DNA from: a bacterium
Lineage (GTDB): Bacteria; Planctomycetota; Planctomycetia; Pirellulales; Pirellulaceae
NCBI GenBank assembly: GCA_030432015.1
Contig: JAUIHJ010000077.1
Coordinates: 1 to 16,105 of the forward strand
DNA length: 16,105 nt
Direction of reading: 5' to 3'
Every line of letters starts with the position of its first letter. Position 1 is the stretch's first letter. The notes under the pieces are model-generated. The model was not told where the DNA came from and made no database searches. It saw only the letters and a program-made list of their open reading frames with translations. Both the position numbers and the translations under genes were made by a program. Below, one piece after another: positions 1-7,169 of this stretch.

Positions 1-114
1 AGCGCGGTCGCTGATATCACACGCTTTCCGATCGACGCCCCGGGCACGCTCTCCCCAAAGCTGTACAAGCTGGCGCCCCAGCTGACCATCGGCCCCGGTA
101 ATAACAATGCTCAT
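1..114 (-). CDS. rmlD: dTDP-4-dehydrorhamnose reductase (RmlD-like), N-terminal part only
   Basis: The first 38 codons of a minus-strand gene are visible; the rest lies beyond the left edge. The protein starts MSIVITGADGQLGRQL and reaches a CDISD stretch at residues 32-36. This is the Rossmann NAD(P)-binding glycine motif (TGADGQLG, residues 6-13) followed by the 'D-I-x-D' that marks the start of RmlD proteins in the short-chain dehydrogenase superfamily. RmlD carries out the last step of dTDP-L-rhamnose synthesis, reducing dTDP-4-dehydro-L-rhamnose in the cytoplasm. The ATG at 114-112 is the natural start because the Rossmann strand begins straight after it. There is no clear Shine-Dalgarno upstream. 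It is divergent from the glycan cluster and probably belongs to an rml operon to the left. Another extended-SDR epimerase is possible because only 38 residues can be seen. Confidence 0.75.
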   Translation of the reverse strand, partial: MSIVITGADGQLGRQLVQLWGERARGVDRKACDISDRA

Positions 115-202
115 GCGAACTAGAGTACCAGGAATCACGAAAGCCGGCAGCCCAGGGAGGGACGGAACATGAATCCCCTCCAACACAGCAGCGAGAGCAG
201 AC
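115..202. promoter_or_regulatory. Divergent intergenic region between rmlD-like gene and deacetylase operon
   Basis: This 88-base gap separates the divergent starts at 114 (minus) and 203 (plus), so promoters in both directions are expected here or inside the flanking genes. I could not find a convincing -35/-10 pair; TAGAGT at 121-126 is at best a weak -10 look-alike for the plus strand. The clearest signal is the purine-rich AGGGAGG at 154-160, which serves an ATG at 169 (see the leader ORF). The role as a promoter region is inferred from gene orientation. Confidence 0.35.
154..160 (+). promoter_or_regulatory. Strong Shine-Dalgarno serving the leader ORF
   Basis: AGGGAGG lies 8 bases before the ATG at 169-171. 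It is the best ribosome binding site in the window, yet its spacing fits the mini-ORF and not the deacetylase start at 203, which has only GAGAG near 193. Confidence 0.55.
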
Positions 203-210
203 GTGTTTGA
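169..210 (+). promoter_or_regulatory. 13-codon leader ORF overlapping the deacetylase start
   Basis: ATG at 169 opens MNPLQHSSESRRV and stops at TGA 208-210, 8 bases past the first base of the GTG start of the deacetylase (203) and in a different frame. It has a strong ribosome binding site at 154-160. A ribosome ending at 210 would be well placed to reinitiate at 203, so the ORF may load ribosomes for the first gene of the operon. The deacetylase frame itself has a stop at 170-172, so the two cannot be one continuous protein without a frameshift. Translation is inferred, not shown. Confidence 0.4.
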
Positions 211-877
211 GCGGCTGACGTCGCTTTTTAATGGCAGGTCGCTGCCATCGGCCGTGCGCGTTGTCGCCAGTTGGGACGACGGCGCGGCGGCAGATGTTCG
301 CGTTGCCGAACTGATGGCGAAGTACGACATCCCGACGATTTTCTATTGGCCGTATAACCTGGCAACGTCGCTCAACGTAACTCGCGTGAAACGATTCCTG
401 ACCCTGTCCCAATGCGTCGAGCTTGCGCAGAACTTTGAAGTCGGCTCGCATACCATCTCCCATCCCCACTTGACCAAGATCCGCCCCGCCGAAGCGCGGC
501 GAGAAATCCTGGAGTCACGCAAAATGTGGCAAGACGTGACGGGCCAACCGGTCGAGTCTTTCTGCTATCCACGGGGATATGCAAACGAGGAGATTCGTCA
601 AATGGTCGCCGATGCAGGGTATCGCCAAGCGCGCAATGTCGCGGTCGGACACCTGACAGCGGCGGAAGACCCATATTGGACCGGCGCTACAGTGCATGTC
701 GGCATCGACCGTGTCGAATATAACGGCGTGCCATGGGCGAAATATGCCAGGAACATGTTGCGAACAGCACGTCGGACCGAGGACGCCACCTACCATCTTT
801 TTGGACACTCGTGGGAGATTGAACGCGACAACAACTGGGCCGAGTTAGAATCATTACTTCGGGATCTCACGTCGTGA
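203..877 (+). CDS. NodB-type polysaccharide deacetylase
   Basis: A 224-residue member of carbohydrate esterase family 4 (NodB homology domain). The conserved motifs are in order: the metal and catalytic aspartates in SWDDG (D25-D26); the zinc-binding H-x3-H in SHTISH (H83, H87); the CYPRG segment (P123-R124); and the late histidine in LFGHSWE (H202). Family members remove N- or O-acetyl groups from sugars using a divalent metal. There is no signal peptide, so it probably acts in the cytoplasm on a nucleotide- or lipid-linked sugar rather than on the finished polymer. The GTG at 203 is the only start codon between the in-frame stop at 170-172 and the first motif. Its stop overlaps the next gene's start as GTGA. 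The fold and metal site are well supported; the sugar substrate is unknown. Confidence 0.88.
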   Translation: MFERLTSLFNGRSLPSAVRVVASWDDGAAADVRVAELMAKYDIPTIFYWPYNLATSLNVTRVKRFLTLSQCVELAQNFEVGSHTISHPHLTKIRPAEARREILESRKMWQDVTGQPVESFCYPRGYANEEIRQMVADAGYRQARNVAVGHLTAAEDPYWTGATVHVGIDRVEYNGVPWAKYARNMLRTARRTEDATYHLFGHSWEIERDNNWAELESLLRDLTS

Positions 878-1401
878 GCTATTACCGCGAGCAATTGGAA
901 CAATTCCTCGGGAACCTCGATGTGGATGCGGATGTGGTGCTTGATGTTGGCGGCGGACAGCGAACCTTAGCGGGCCGAACACAAAGCTGGAACGTCGGTG
1001 CGTATCACTGCTTGGATCTGCCGGAATACGATCTCGACCGGCCGTTCGAGTACCCGCTCCACGGTGATCTCGTGTTCTGCCTCGAGGTGTTCGAGTACCT
1101 GATTGTGCCGACGACGGCCTTGCAAAACATTTGCCGTCTCCTCCAGCCTTGGGGCAAAGCCATTGTAAGTTTCCCGTTCGTTTATCCGCTCCACAACGAA
1201 ATCGAACGCGACAGCCTCCGCTATACGATCACGGGCATCCGTCGATTGGCAGAGTTCGCGGGACTGCAAATCGATCAGATGCACCCTCGAAAAACATTAA
1301 CGGACAGTCTCGTTCGTTACTATCAGGAAGATCGCATGCATGCGGTGGAAGGGTACGACCACAATGTGACTGGATACATCGTGGAATTCAGCCGCTCATG
1401 A
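874..1401 (+). CDS. Class I SAM-dependent methyltransferase
   Basis: A 175-residue protein with a Rossmann-type methyltransferase core. Motif I is VVLDVGGGQ (residues 21-29), which binds S-adenosylmethionine. An acidic DL pair follows at 48-49, DLVFCLEVFEYL (65-76) takes the place of the usual 'xxLEHxxD' region, and the post-motif strand is GKAIVSFPF (94-102). It is shorter than many of its family, with little N-terminal extension. It probably methylates a sugar or sugar-linked group during glycan assembly, though the acceptor cannot be read from sequence. The start GTG 874-876 overlaps the deacetylase stop in GTGA, and the end overlaps the next gene in ATGA, so it sits in a translationally coupled chain. 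No clear Shine-Dalgarno is present, which supports coupling. Confidence 0.82.
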   Translation: MSYYREQLEQFLGNLDVDADVVLDVGGGQRTLAGRTQSWNVGAYHCLDLPEYDLDRPFEYPLHGDLVFCLEVFEYLIVPTTALQNICRLLQPWGKAIVSFPFVYPLHNEIERDSLRYTITGIRRLAEFAGLQIDQMHPRKTLTDSLVRYYQEDRMHAVEGYDHNVTGYIVEFSRS

Positions 1402-2477
1402 AATTCGATCGCATGAATTTGCGGATCAGCATCAACGCCAAACAGATCGAAGGCCCTTGGGGCGGCGGCGCGCATTCCGTCCGTAATCTCGAGCGGTATT
1501 TCCGCGCACAGGGACACTATGTAACACGCAATCTGGAACCGGGTCTGGACGCGATCCTATTGCATTCGCTCAGGGCTCAGGGGGACAGCACGTCCTTTGC
1601 GCCAGAAGCGGTGGTTAGTTACCGCCAACGATATCCAAACACGATCGTGGTTACACGCGTTAACACGTGCGATGAACATCAAACAGCAGATCGTGGTCTC
1701 AATCGCGCGGTCCTCCGGGCAGCGGAACTCGCGGATGCCGTCGTGTTTGTCAGCGAATTCTCCCGTGATCTGTTTCGCGGTCACGGCTTGAATCCAGCTC
1801 AACGCACGGCGATCATCCGGACGGGCACCGATCGTGGAGCGTTCTATCCCAACGCCAACCTGACCTGGTCACCTCCCGAAAAGATGCGCCTCGTAACCCA
1901 CCACTGGTCCTCCTGGGTCATGAAAGGGATTGACGTCTACGAGCGCCTGGATTTTCTGCTGGGCGAGGCGCCTTGGTCCGACCTAATTGAATTTACGCAC
2001 ATCGGCAAACTTCCCCTGGGATTCCAACTGCCCAACAGCCGCACGGTGCCGGTGATGTTTGGCGATGAGCTCACACATGAGCTTCAGCGGCACCACGCCT
2101 ATCTCACCGGGGCGCGTCATGAGGCGGCGGGAAACCATTACATCGAAGCAGTGGCCTGTGGCCTCCCGGTCCTCTATCTCGAGAGCGGTGCGAATGCGGA
2201 ATACTGTGCGCCCTTTGGAGTTGGGTTCCATCCCGGAAATTTCGAGAGAAAACTGAAACAGTTCTACGATGAATACGCCACACAGCGGGCGGCTGCACTG
2301 ACCTATTCGTACGATGCTGAACAAATGGCTGCCGAGTATTTGAAATTATTGGAGACCCTCGTTGCCGAGCGTCGTGAAAGCACAAGCCGCGAAAAAAACG
2401 CGTTGTCGCGCTGGCGCTGGCCCGCCTGGCCCATCCGCTCGAAACGTGTAACCACGGACGGTCATCGGCAAGAATGA
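1398..2477 (+). CDS. GT-B glycosyltransferase (GT4-like)
   Basis: A 359-residue glycosyltransferase. A glycine-rich nucleotide-sugar enzyme start (EGPWGGGAHSVRNL, residues 19-32) leads into an N-terminal Rossmann domain with VVFVSEFSRD (115-124), the inter-domain 'VSxxxRD' typical of GT4 enzymes. The C-terminal donor-binding domain has an E-x7-E (E242, E250) followed by ACGLPVLY (253-260). The glycine usually found after the first Glu in GT4 is replaced, so this is a divergent member. The ATG at 1398 overlaps the upstream stop as ATGA. The frame stays open further upstream to 1131 but there lies wholly inside the methyltransferase, so that longer start is rejected. The tail after about residue 325 is basic and probably disordered. 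It transfers a sugar from an activated donor to the growing lipid-linked glycan; donor unknown. Confidence 0.83.
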   Translation: MKFDRMNLRISINAKQIEGPWGGGAHSVRNLERYFRAQGHYVTRNLEPGLDAILLHSLRAQGDSTSFAPEAVVSYRQRYPNTIVVTRVNTCDEHQTADRGLNRAVLRAAELADAVVFVSEFSRDLFRGHGLNPAQRTAIIRTGTDRGAFYPNANLTWSPPEKMRLVTHHWSSWVMKGIDVYERLDFLLGEAPWSDLIEFTHIGKLPLGFQLPNSRTVPVMFGDELTHELQRHHAYLTGARHEAAGNHYIEAVACGLPVLYLESGANAEYCAPFGVGFHPGNFERKLKQFYDEYATQRAAALTYSYDAEQMAAEYLKLLETLVAERRESTSREKNALSRWRWPAWPIRSKRVTTDGHRQE

Positions 2478-3580
2478 AATTATTGACACTTAAAGCCCGA
2501 ACCTTATGGGAAGCCCGACCAACCTCCGGCCGCGCTGTCTATTTTGTCTCTGACAATGCGGGCTGGGCGATCGAGCAGTATGCCCGTTATACGTCACACG
2601 GCATTCGCCGTACGACACCGCTGGCGGCCAGATACGTCTCGACCATTCCGCGTGTGCGTGGCCAAATCGTGCATTTCGCAGACCGGTATCGTTTTCTTGA
2701 CGCCTGTCCAAACGAACTCGCGCGCGATAACGACATCTACGTAACTTGGTTTCACGGGGGCAGGCACGAGGGATTCGACAAAACGCTAGACCGCTTGACG
2801 GATCGCCTCGATGTGATTCGCGGCATTGTGACCAGTTGCTCGCTGGGCAAGACCGCCTTACGAGATGCCGGGATTCCCGAGGAAAAGCTGTCTGTCATTC
2901 CCTTGGGCACGGACACGCGGTTGTTTCGTCCCGCGAGTCAGGTTAGGCGAGTACAAATCCGCAAGCGACTTGGCATTCCCGACAACGCGATCTGCGTGGG
3001 GTCGTTCCAGAAAGACGGAAATGGCTGGGGTAACGGTGACGAGCCCAAACTGATCAAGGGGCCGGATCTCTTCATCGACGTCGTCACCAGGCTACACAAC
3101 CGCATGCCGCGGCTGTTCGTTCTGCTTACAGGCCCGGCACGAGGTTATGTTGTGAACGGATTGCGACGTGCCGGTATTCCTTACATTCATCACGACGTAA
3201 AGCAGTATCGATCCATTCCAGCTTATTACCGTGCCCTGGACCTTTACTTGATCTCCTCGCGGTGCGAAGGGGGACCGTTGGCATTGCCTGAAGCATGGGC
3301 CAGTGGTTGCCCCGTGGTTACCACACCCGTGGGGATTGCAGCAGACGTTGTTCAAGACGGAACGAATGCTCTGATGGCCGCCGCAGAAGATGTCGACGAG
3401 TTAGCAAACTGTTGCGAACGGCTGATCGGTGACGATCCATTGGCTGACTCCTTGCGTCAACGCGCGCTGCACGACGTTCAATCGCTCGACTGGAACATCC
3501 TGGCGAAGCGATACTACGCAGAGGTCTACTCGCCCTGCCTCGTCCGTGCACGCGGTTCGGCATCATGCGATGGCTCTTGA
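2474..3580 (+). CDS. GT4-family glycosyltransferase
   Basis: A 368-residue GT-B enzyme. The linker VIPLGTDTRLFRP (141-153) is the classic GT4 'xxxNGVDxxxFxP' equivalent. The C-terminal domain contains KGPDLFIDVV (195-204) and the donor-phosphate E-x7-E in SRCEGGPLALPEAWASG (E265, E273), followed by CPVVTTPVG. The N-terminal region, with AVYFVSDNAGWAIEQ (21-35), is less typical and may hold acceptor specificity. Retaining GT4 enzymes move sugars such as mannose, glucose, rhamnose or GlcNAc; which one cannot be told here. The start ATG 2474 overlaps the preceding stop (ATGA) with no Shine-Dalgarno. The last 11 bases are shared with the next gene. Confidence 0.88.
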   Translation: MKLLTLKARTLWEARPTSGRAVYFVSDNAGWAIEQYARYTSHGIRRTTPLAARYVSTIPRVRGQIVHFADRYRFLDACPNELARDNDIYVTWFHGGRHEGFDKTLDRLTDRLDVIRGIVTSCSLGKTALRDAGIPEEKLSVIPLGTDTRLFRPASQVRRVQIRKRLGIPDNAICVGSFQKDGNGWGNGDEPKLIKGPDLFIDVVTRLHNRMPRLFVLLTGPARGYVVNGLRRAGIPYIHHDVKQYRSIPAYYRALDLYLISSRCEGGPLALPEAWASGCPVVTTPVGIAADVVQDGTNALMAAAEDVDELANCCERLIGDDPLADSLRQRALHDVQSLDWNILAKRYYAEVYSPCLVRARGSASCDGS

Positions 3581-4682
3581 AACTCCGTCAAAACGGGTAA
3601 GGCCGCTGAGCAACGACAGCAATTCAGCAACTGAACTTGCCAACGACGTGCATGTCAGCGTCGTCATGGCTGCGTATAACGCTGAAACATTCCTCTTGGA
3701 AACGCTTCGCGCCGTGCTATCCCAAAGCTGTGATGACATGGAAGTTGTAGTCGTCGACGATGGGTCAACGGACGGCACACCACGAATCCTGCGCGAGTTC
3801 ATGTCTGGGGACAAGCGTCTCCATGTGATCACACAGCCAAATCGCGGATTGACTTCGGCGCTAAACGTGGGCTGGCGTGCCGCGCGCGGGAAGTTCATCG
3901 CCCGCATCGACGCCGACGACATCATGTTGCCACACCGTCTCAGTCAGCAGGCGGCCTTCCTGGAAGAGCATCCCGAGTGTGTTGCCGTGGGCTGTCAGAT
4001 GATCTTCGTCGACGAGGATGGGGATCCGGTTTTGCGCCATGACCTGCCGACGAACCACGAAGAGATCGACGACCAGCTCATGCGAGGCGTGGCGGGGGTG
4101 ATACCTCATCCCGGGGCGATGCTCCGGCGTTCCGCACTCGAGGCCGTCGGAGGCTATCGAGAAGCATTCACGGTGGCCCAGGACTATGATCTCTGGCTCC
4201 GGTTGGCCGAAATCGGCCGGCTCGCAAACCTATCCACTGTCTTGCTTCATTACCGCACGCGCCTGAACAATATTACCGCCAGAAACCACGCCTTGCAGAC
4301 GGAGTTCGTGCAAATCGGATTAGCCGACGCGCGACAGCGCCGAGGCCTGCCGACGAGTGAGCAAGCTGTCGCCGAAAGTGACCACTTGAGTCCCCAAGAC
4401 TTACGATTGAGGTGGGTCATTCAAGCAGCCAACAACGGCTTCCATCGAACCGCCCGAAAACAGTTACGCAAGCTGCTCAGTGAAGGGGGTGGGATTGGCC
4501 GGACTCTCCGAGGCCTCGCGTACGTGATCTGCCCAGTGCCAAAGCTGGCGGGAAGATCATTCGCGGCAAGCGCGCGCCGCACGCTCCTCGCGGGCACACG
4601 CCGAATTATTTTGACCTTGGCCGATGCGGCCGGACGGTGTGAAGCTCGGATCGGCAGCCACAAGCACAAGGAAGATCTGTGA
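3570..4682 (+). CDS. GT2-family glycosyltransferase (GT-A fold)
   Basis: A 370-residue inverting GT2 enzyme. After about 27 variable residues the GT-A domain begins at VHVSVVMAAYNAE (27-39), then VVVVDDGSTDGT (59-70, nucleotide contact), NRGLTSALNVG (91-101), the metal-binding DAD (D114-D116) in ARIDADDIMLPHR, and the acceptor-side AQDYDLWLRLA (203-213) that provides the likely catalytic acid pair region. The C-terminal 130 residues are basic with hydrophobic patches and may attach to the membrane. The start at ATG 3570 gives an 11-base overlap with the upstream gene; the frame is open back to 3429, but that region lies inside the neighbour. The end overlaps the next start as GTGA. The enzyme class is clear; the sugar is not. 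Confidence 0.88.
   Translation: MALETPSKRVRPLSNDSNSATELANDVHVSVVMAAYNAETFLLETLRAVLSQSCDDMEVVVVDDGSTDGTPRILREFMSGDKRLHVITQPNRGLTSALNVGWRAARGKFIARIDADDIMLPHRLSQQAAFLEEHPECVAVGCQMIFVDEDGDPVLRHDLPTNHEEIDDQLMRGVAGVIPHPGAMLRRSALEAVGGYREAFTVAQDYDLWLRLAEIGRLANLSTVLLHYRTRLNNITARNHALQTEFVQIGLADARQRRGLPTSEQAVAESDHLSPQDLRLRWVIQAANNGFHRTARKQLRKLLSEGGGIGRTLRGLAYVICPVPKLAGRSFAASARRTLLAGTRRIILTLADAAGRCEARIGSHKHKEDL
4669..4674 (+). promoter_or_regulatory. Shine-Dalgarno supporting the GTG start at 4679
   Basis: AGGAAG lies 4 bases ahead of the GTG at 4679-4681, inside the end of the preceding gene. It supports this non-ATG start over any internal codon. Confidence 0.5.
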
Positions 4683-5761
4683 AGAACACGTTGACACGTT
4701 TTCTTCGCGCCGTCTGGCGATTCACCTACGGCGGCTGGCTGACACTACATGCCCTCGTGTTGGACCGTCCATTCTTGGCATGGCCGTTGTGGCTGCCCGC
4801 CAGGCAAAATGGGGCTTGGGCGACCTTTCATAATCGAGGTGAACAGTTGCGGCGGTCACCGGATTACATCGGATACGAACCGTGCTGGGATGGCCCAACC
4901 GCCTTACGGATCTCGCAAAGGCTGCCTCGGCTGTCCGAGCGCATTCTTCAATCCGCACTGCACGAATGGCCCATCGGTTTTTGTGCGAACCGCCAGGATA
5001 ATTTTAGTGGGGCACCCGACGTTTCGTTCATTGTTGGCCACCGAGGCGAAACTCGACTGCCCCACTTGCTGCGAACCATTGAGACCCTGTTTGCTCAGGA
5101 GGAATGTGACTGCGAGATCGTGGTCGTCGAACAAGATGCCCAGCCCCTCATCGCGGACCGCCTACCTCCAGGCGTCCGTTATCTGTTCGACCCGTGCAAC
5201 GCCGACGCACCTTACAATCGTTCGCGGTCATTTAACATCGGGGCTCGCAACTCGCGCGGCCGCGTGGTCGTCCTCCATGACAACGACCTGCTGGCCCCAA
5301 CGCGGTATGCCGCGGAACTTGTGCGACTGGCAGACGCGGGATACGAAGCGATGAAGATCTATCGTTTCATCTTCTATCTCCGCGGCGAAGCCACGTCCGA
5401 TGTACTCATGAAGGGTCGATTGAGCCAATTAGGGCTCGACCGAATTGCCCACAACAACGTCGGTGGAAGCGTCGCCATGCTGCGAACTTCCTACTTCGCG
5501 ATCGGCGGATATGACGAATCGTTTGTTGGCTGGGGTTTTGAAGACGAAGAGATGTTTGATCGGTGCCGCACAAGAGCGTGTTATCCCTACGGGTACATGC
5601 CGCTCATCCATCTTGACCATGAGCCGCAATCGACCGACTGCCTGGCCGCCAACCGACGGCATCTCAATGAACGACGCACGGTGGCACCGTTAGCGCGCGC
5701 ACAACGCTTGAGTTCGCAGATGCATGTGTCTCTTTCACGAAATGGCAAGGACAGCCGATGA
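4679..5761 (+). CDS. GT-A glycosyltransferase with galactosyltransferase-like C-terminal motif
   Basis: A 360-residue enzyme of the GT2/GT7 type. The first 110 residues have no motif I know, with a hydrophobic stretch near 20-42 that could touch the membrane. The GT-A domain starts at DVSFIVGHRGE (114-124), followed by EIVVVEQD (146-153), YNRSRSFNIGAR (179-190) and the metal-binding DND (201-203) in VLHDNDLLAP. FVGWGFEDEEMFDR (282-295) matches the C-terminal signature of galactosyltransferase and chondroitin-synthase type enzymes, where the acidic pair takes part in catalysis and acceptor binding. It probably adds a galactose or N-acetylhexosamine type residue, but that is inference. It starts with GTG at 4679 in a GTGA overlap with a good Shine-Dalgarno, and ends in an ATGA overlap. 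Confidence 0.82.
   Translation: MKNTLTRFLRAVWRFTYGGWLTLHALVLDRPFLAWPLWLPARQNGAWATFHNRGEQLRRSPDYIGYEPCWDGPTALRISQRLPRLSERILQSALHEWPIGFCANRQDNFSGAPDVSFIVGHRGETRLPHLLRTIETLFAQEECDCEIVVVEQDAQPLIADRLPPGVRYLFDPCNADAPYNRSRSFNIGARNSRGRVVVLHDNDLLAPTRYAAELVRLADAGYEAMKIYRFIFYLRGEATSDVLMKGRLSQLGLDRIAHNNVGGSVAMLRTSYFAIGGYDESFVGWGFEDEEMFDRCRTRACYPYGYMPLIHLDHEPQSTDCLAANRRHLNERRTVAPLARAQRLSSQMHVSLSRNGKDSR
5747..5751 (+). promoter_or_regulatory. Shine-Dalgarno supporting the ATG start at 5758
   Basis: AAGGA lies 6 bases before ATG 5758-5760. It favours this start over the second in-frame ATG at 5773. Confidence 0.45.
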
Positions 5762-7134
5762 CGGTTTCGAGGATGACCGAAGCCCCCCACCACGATGGCG
5801 TCCACGGCGCGGCGAATCGGCGGCGGCGGGTGTTGATGGTAAGCCCCCATTTCCCGCCGGACACGAGCGCGGGGTCACACCGTGTCCGTTTATTGGCACC
5901 CCATCTGGCTCGCTACAATTGGGAACCGACGGTCGTAAGCGTGGACCCGCGTGATTACGAATCACGATTGGATCCAGGCTTGGAAGCGCTCGTCCCCAAA
6001 TCATTGCGGGTCATCCGCTGCCGTGCCTGGCCCCACCGTTGGACGCGTCCTTTTGGCATCGGTGACCTTGGCCTGCGAGCATTGCGAGGAATCGAACGAA
6101 CCTGCACGCAACTGTTAACGCAGGAACCATTCGACGCACTCTTCATCACGATCTATCCCAGCTATCCAGCATTGCTCGGCCCACGACTCAAACGCCGCTT
6201 TCGCATTCCGTTCGTCTTGGACTACCAGGATCCTTGGGTTGGCGCCTGGGGCAAGTCTGTCGGCGGCGGTCGAAATGGCCGAGCCGACATGAAAAGTCGC
6301 ATGACGCGGTATCTGGCGACAACGCTTGAACCGCGAGTCGTTCGGCATGCCGACGCGATCACAGCCGTTTCCGAAGGAACGGTCGCGGAAATTCGCAGTC
6401 GCGTTCCCGACGTCAACAACACGTATGCCGCAGCGATCCCGTTGGGTGGCGAGCGTGAGGACTTTGCGTACTTGCGAACTCACCCACGTGCCAATCCATA
6501 CTTCGACCCTGACGACGGTCACTTTCACCTTTGCTACGTCGGTACCTTGCTGCCCTTGGGTTTTGAGACCTTGCGAGCCGTCTTGACGGCCGTTGGCACG
6601 CTGCGGGACGTCGCACCTGCAGCTTTCGATCGCCTTCGTCTGCACTTTTTCGGGACGAGCAACCTGACGGATCCGAACGCCACACAGCGCGTGATTCCGG
6701 TTGCGGCAGAATTGGGCGTGGCCGAACGCGTCTCTGAAATCGCCCCGCGAATCGACTATCTCGATGCGCTAACGGTTTTGACCCAAGCATCCGGTGTGTT
6801 GATGATGGGGAGCACGGAGACGCACTATACGGCCAGCAAACTATATCCAGGATTGCTGGCGCAACGCCCGCTCCTGTCCGTCTACAACCGCGCCAGCAGC
6901 GTCGTCGACATCCTGGCCAGCACCTGCCGTGCTCCCAGCGTGCATGTTGTGACGTACGACGATCTGAATCGAGCCGGGTCGAAGGTGAAAGAGATTACCA
7001 CGGCACTTGGCGAGATGGTAACTTCCCCCAAGTTCTCCAATGCCGATGTGGACTTCAATGCACTAGCGCAATTCTCCGCAGAGTCGTTAGCTGAGAACTT
7101 GGCGAGCGTGTTCGACAAGGTCGTGCATCAATGA
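5758..7134 (+). CDS. GT-B glycosyltransferase (GT4-like, divergent)
   Basis: A 458-residue protein. After a basic, probably disordered leader (1-24), RRVLMVSPHFPPDTSAGSHR (23-42) is the familiar start of GT4 enzymes that bind donor and acceptor between two Rossmann domains. FVLDYQDPWVGAW sits near residue 155-170, and AITAVSEGTVAEI is the inter-domain 'VSxxxxxx' element. HFHLCYVGTL starts the C-terminal domain. STETHYTASKLYPGLLAQRPLLSVYN (from about 351) replaces the E-x7-E region, as in family members with 'ASKLYEYLA'. No full E-x7-E is present, so it belongs to a divergent branch. The start overlaps the upstream stop (ATGA) and the end is ATGA with a 12-codon mini-ORF rather than with the next real gene. 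Confidence 0.82.
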   Translation: MTVSRMTEAPHHDGVHGAANRRRRVLMVSPHFPPDTSAGSHRVRLLAPHLARYNWEPTVVSVDPRDYESRLDPGLEALVPKSLRVIRCRAWPHRWTRPFGIGDLGLRALRGIERTCTQLLTQEPFDALFITIYPSYPALLGPRLKRRFRIPFVLDYQDPWVGAWGKSVGGGRNGRADMKSRMTRYLATTLEPRVVRHADAITAVSEGTVAEIRSRVPDVNNTYAAAIPLGGEREDFAYLRTHPRANPYFDPDDGHFHLCYVGTLLPLGFETLRAVLTAVGTLRDVAPAAFDRLRLHFFGTSNLTDPNATQRVIPVAAELGVAERVSEIAPRIDYLDALTVLTQASGVLMMGSTETHYTASKLYPGLLAQRPLLSVYNRASSVVDILASTCRAPSVHVVTYDDLNRAGSKVKEITTALGEMVTSPKFSNADVDFNALAQFSAESLAENLASVFDKVVHQ

Positions 7135-7169
7135 CAAACCCGCCGCGGCAGGCACATCCCATTGAATGA
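7131..7169 (+). promoter_or_regulatory. 12-codon relay ORF between GT and FkbM genes
   Basis: ATG 7131-7133 overlaps the stop of the upstream glycosyltransferase (TGA 7132-7134) as ATGA. It encodes MTNPPRQAHPIE and stops at TGA 7167-7169, 8 bases past the first base of the TTG start (7162) of the methyltransferase. It bridges the 27-base gap between the two large genes, so ribosomes could pass from one gene to the next by two reinitiations. An alternative is that the true methyltransferase start was once here and a one-base indel separated the frames. Confidence 0.35.

Noticed and set aside
17..469. 150-codon minus-strand open frame
   Set aside because: It runs across the rmlD start, the intergenic region and the deacetylase core, has an irregular composition with many Cys, Arg and Trp, and no recognisable domain.
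1131..1397. N-terminal extension of the glycosyltransferase that begins at 1398
   Set aside because: The frame is open back to 1131, but this part lies entirely inside the methyltransferase gene, its translation looks like a shadow, and ATG 1398 has the ATGA overlap and directly precedes the conserved domain.
3429..3569. N-terminal extension of the GT2 enzyme that begins at 3570
   Set aside because: It overlaps the previous gene by about 150 bases in another frame and its residues show no GT2 features; the ATG at 3570 precedes the fold by a normal distance.
6115..6645. 176-codon minus-strand open frame
   Set aside because: It lies wholly inside a clear glycosyltransferase gene and has no motif; such shadows are common opposite GC-rich genes.
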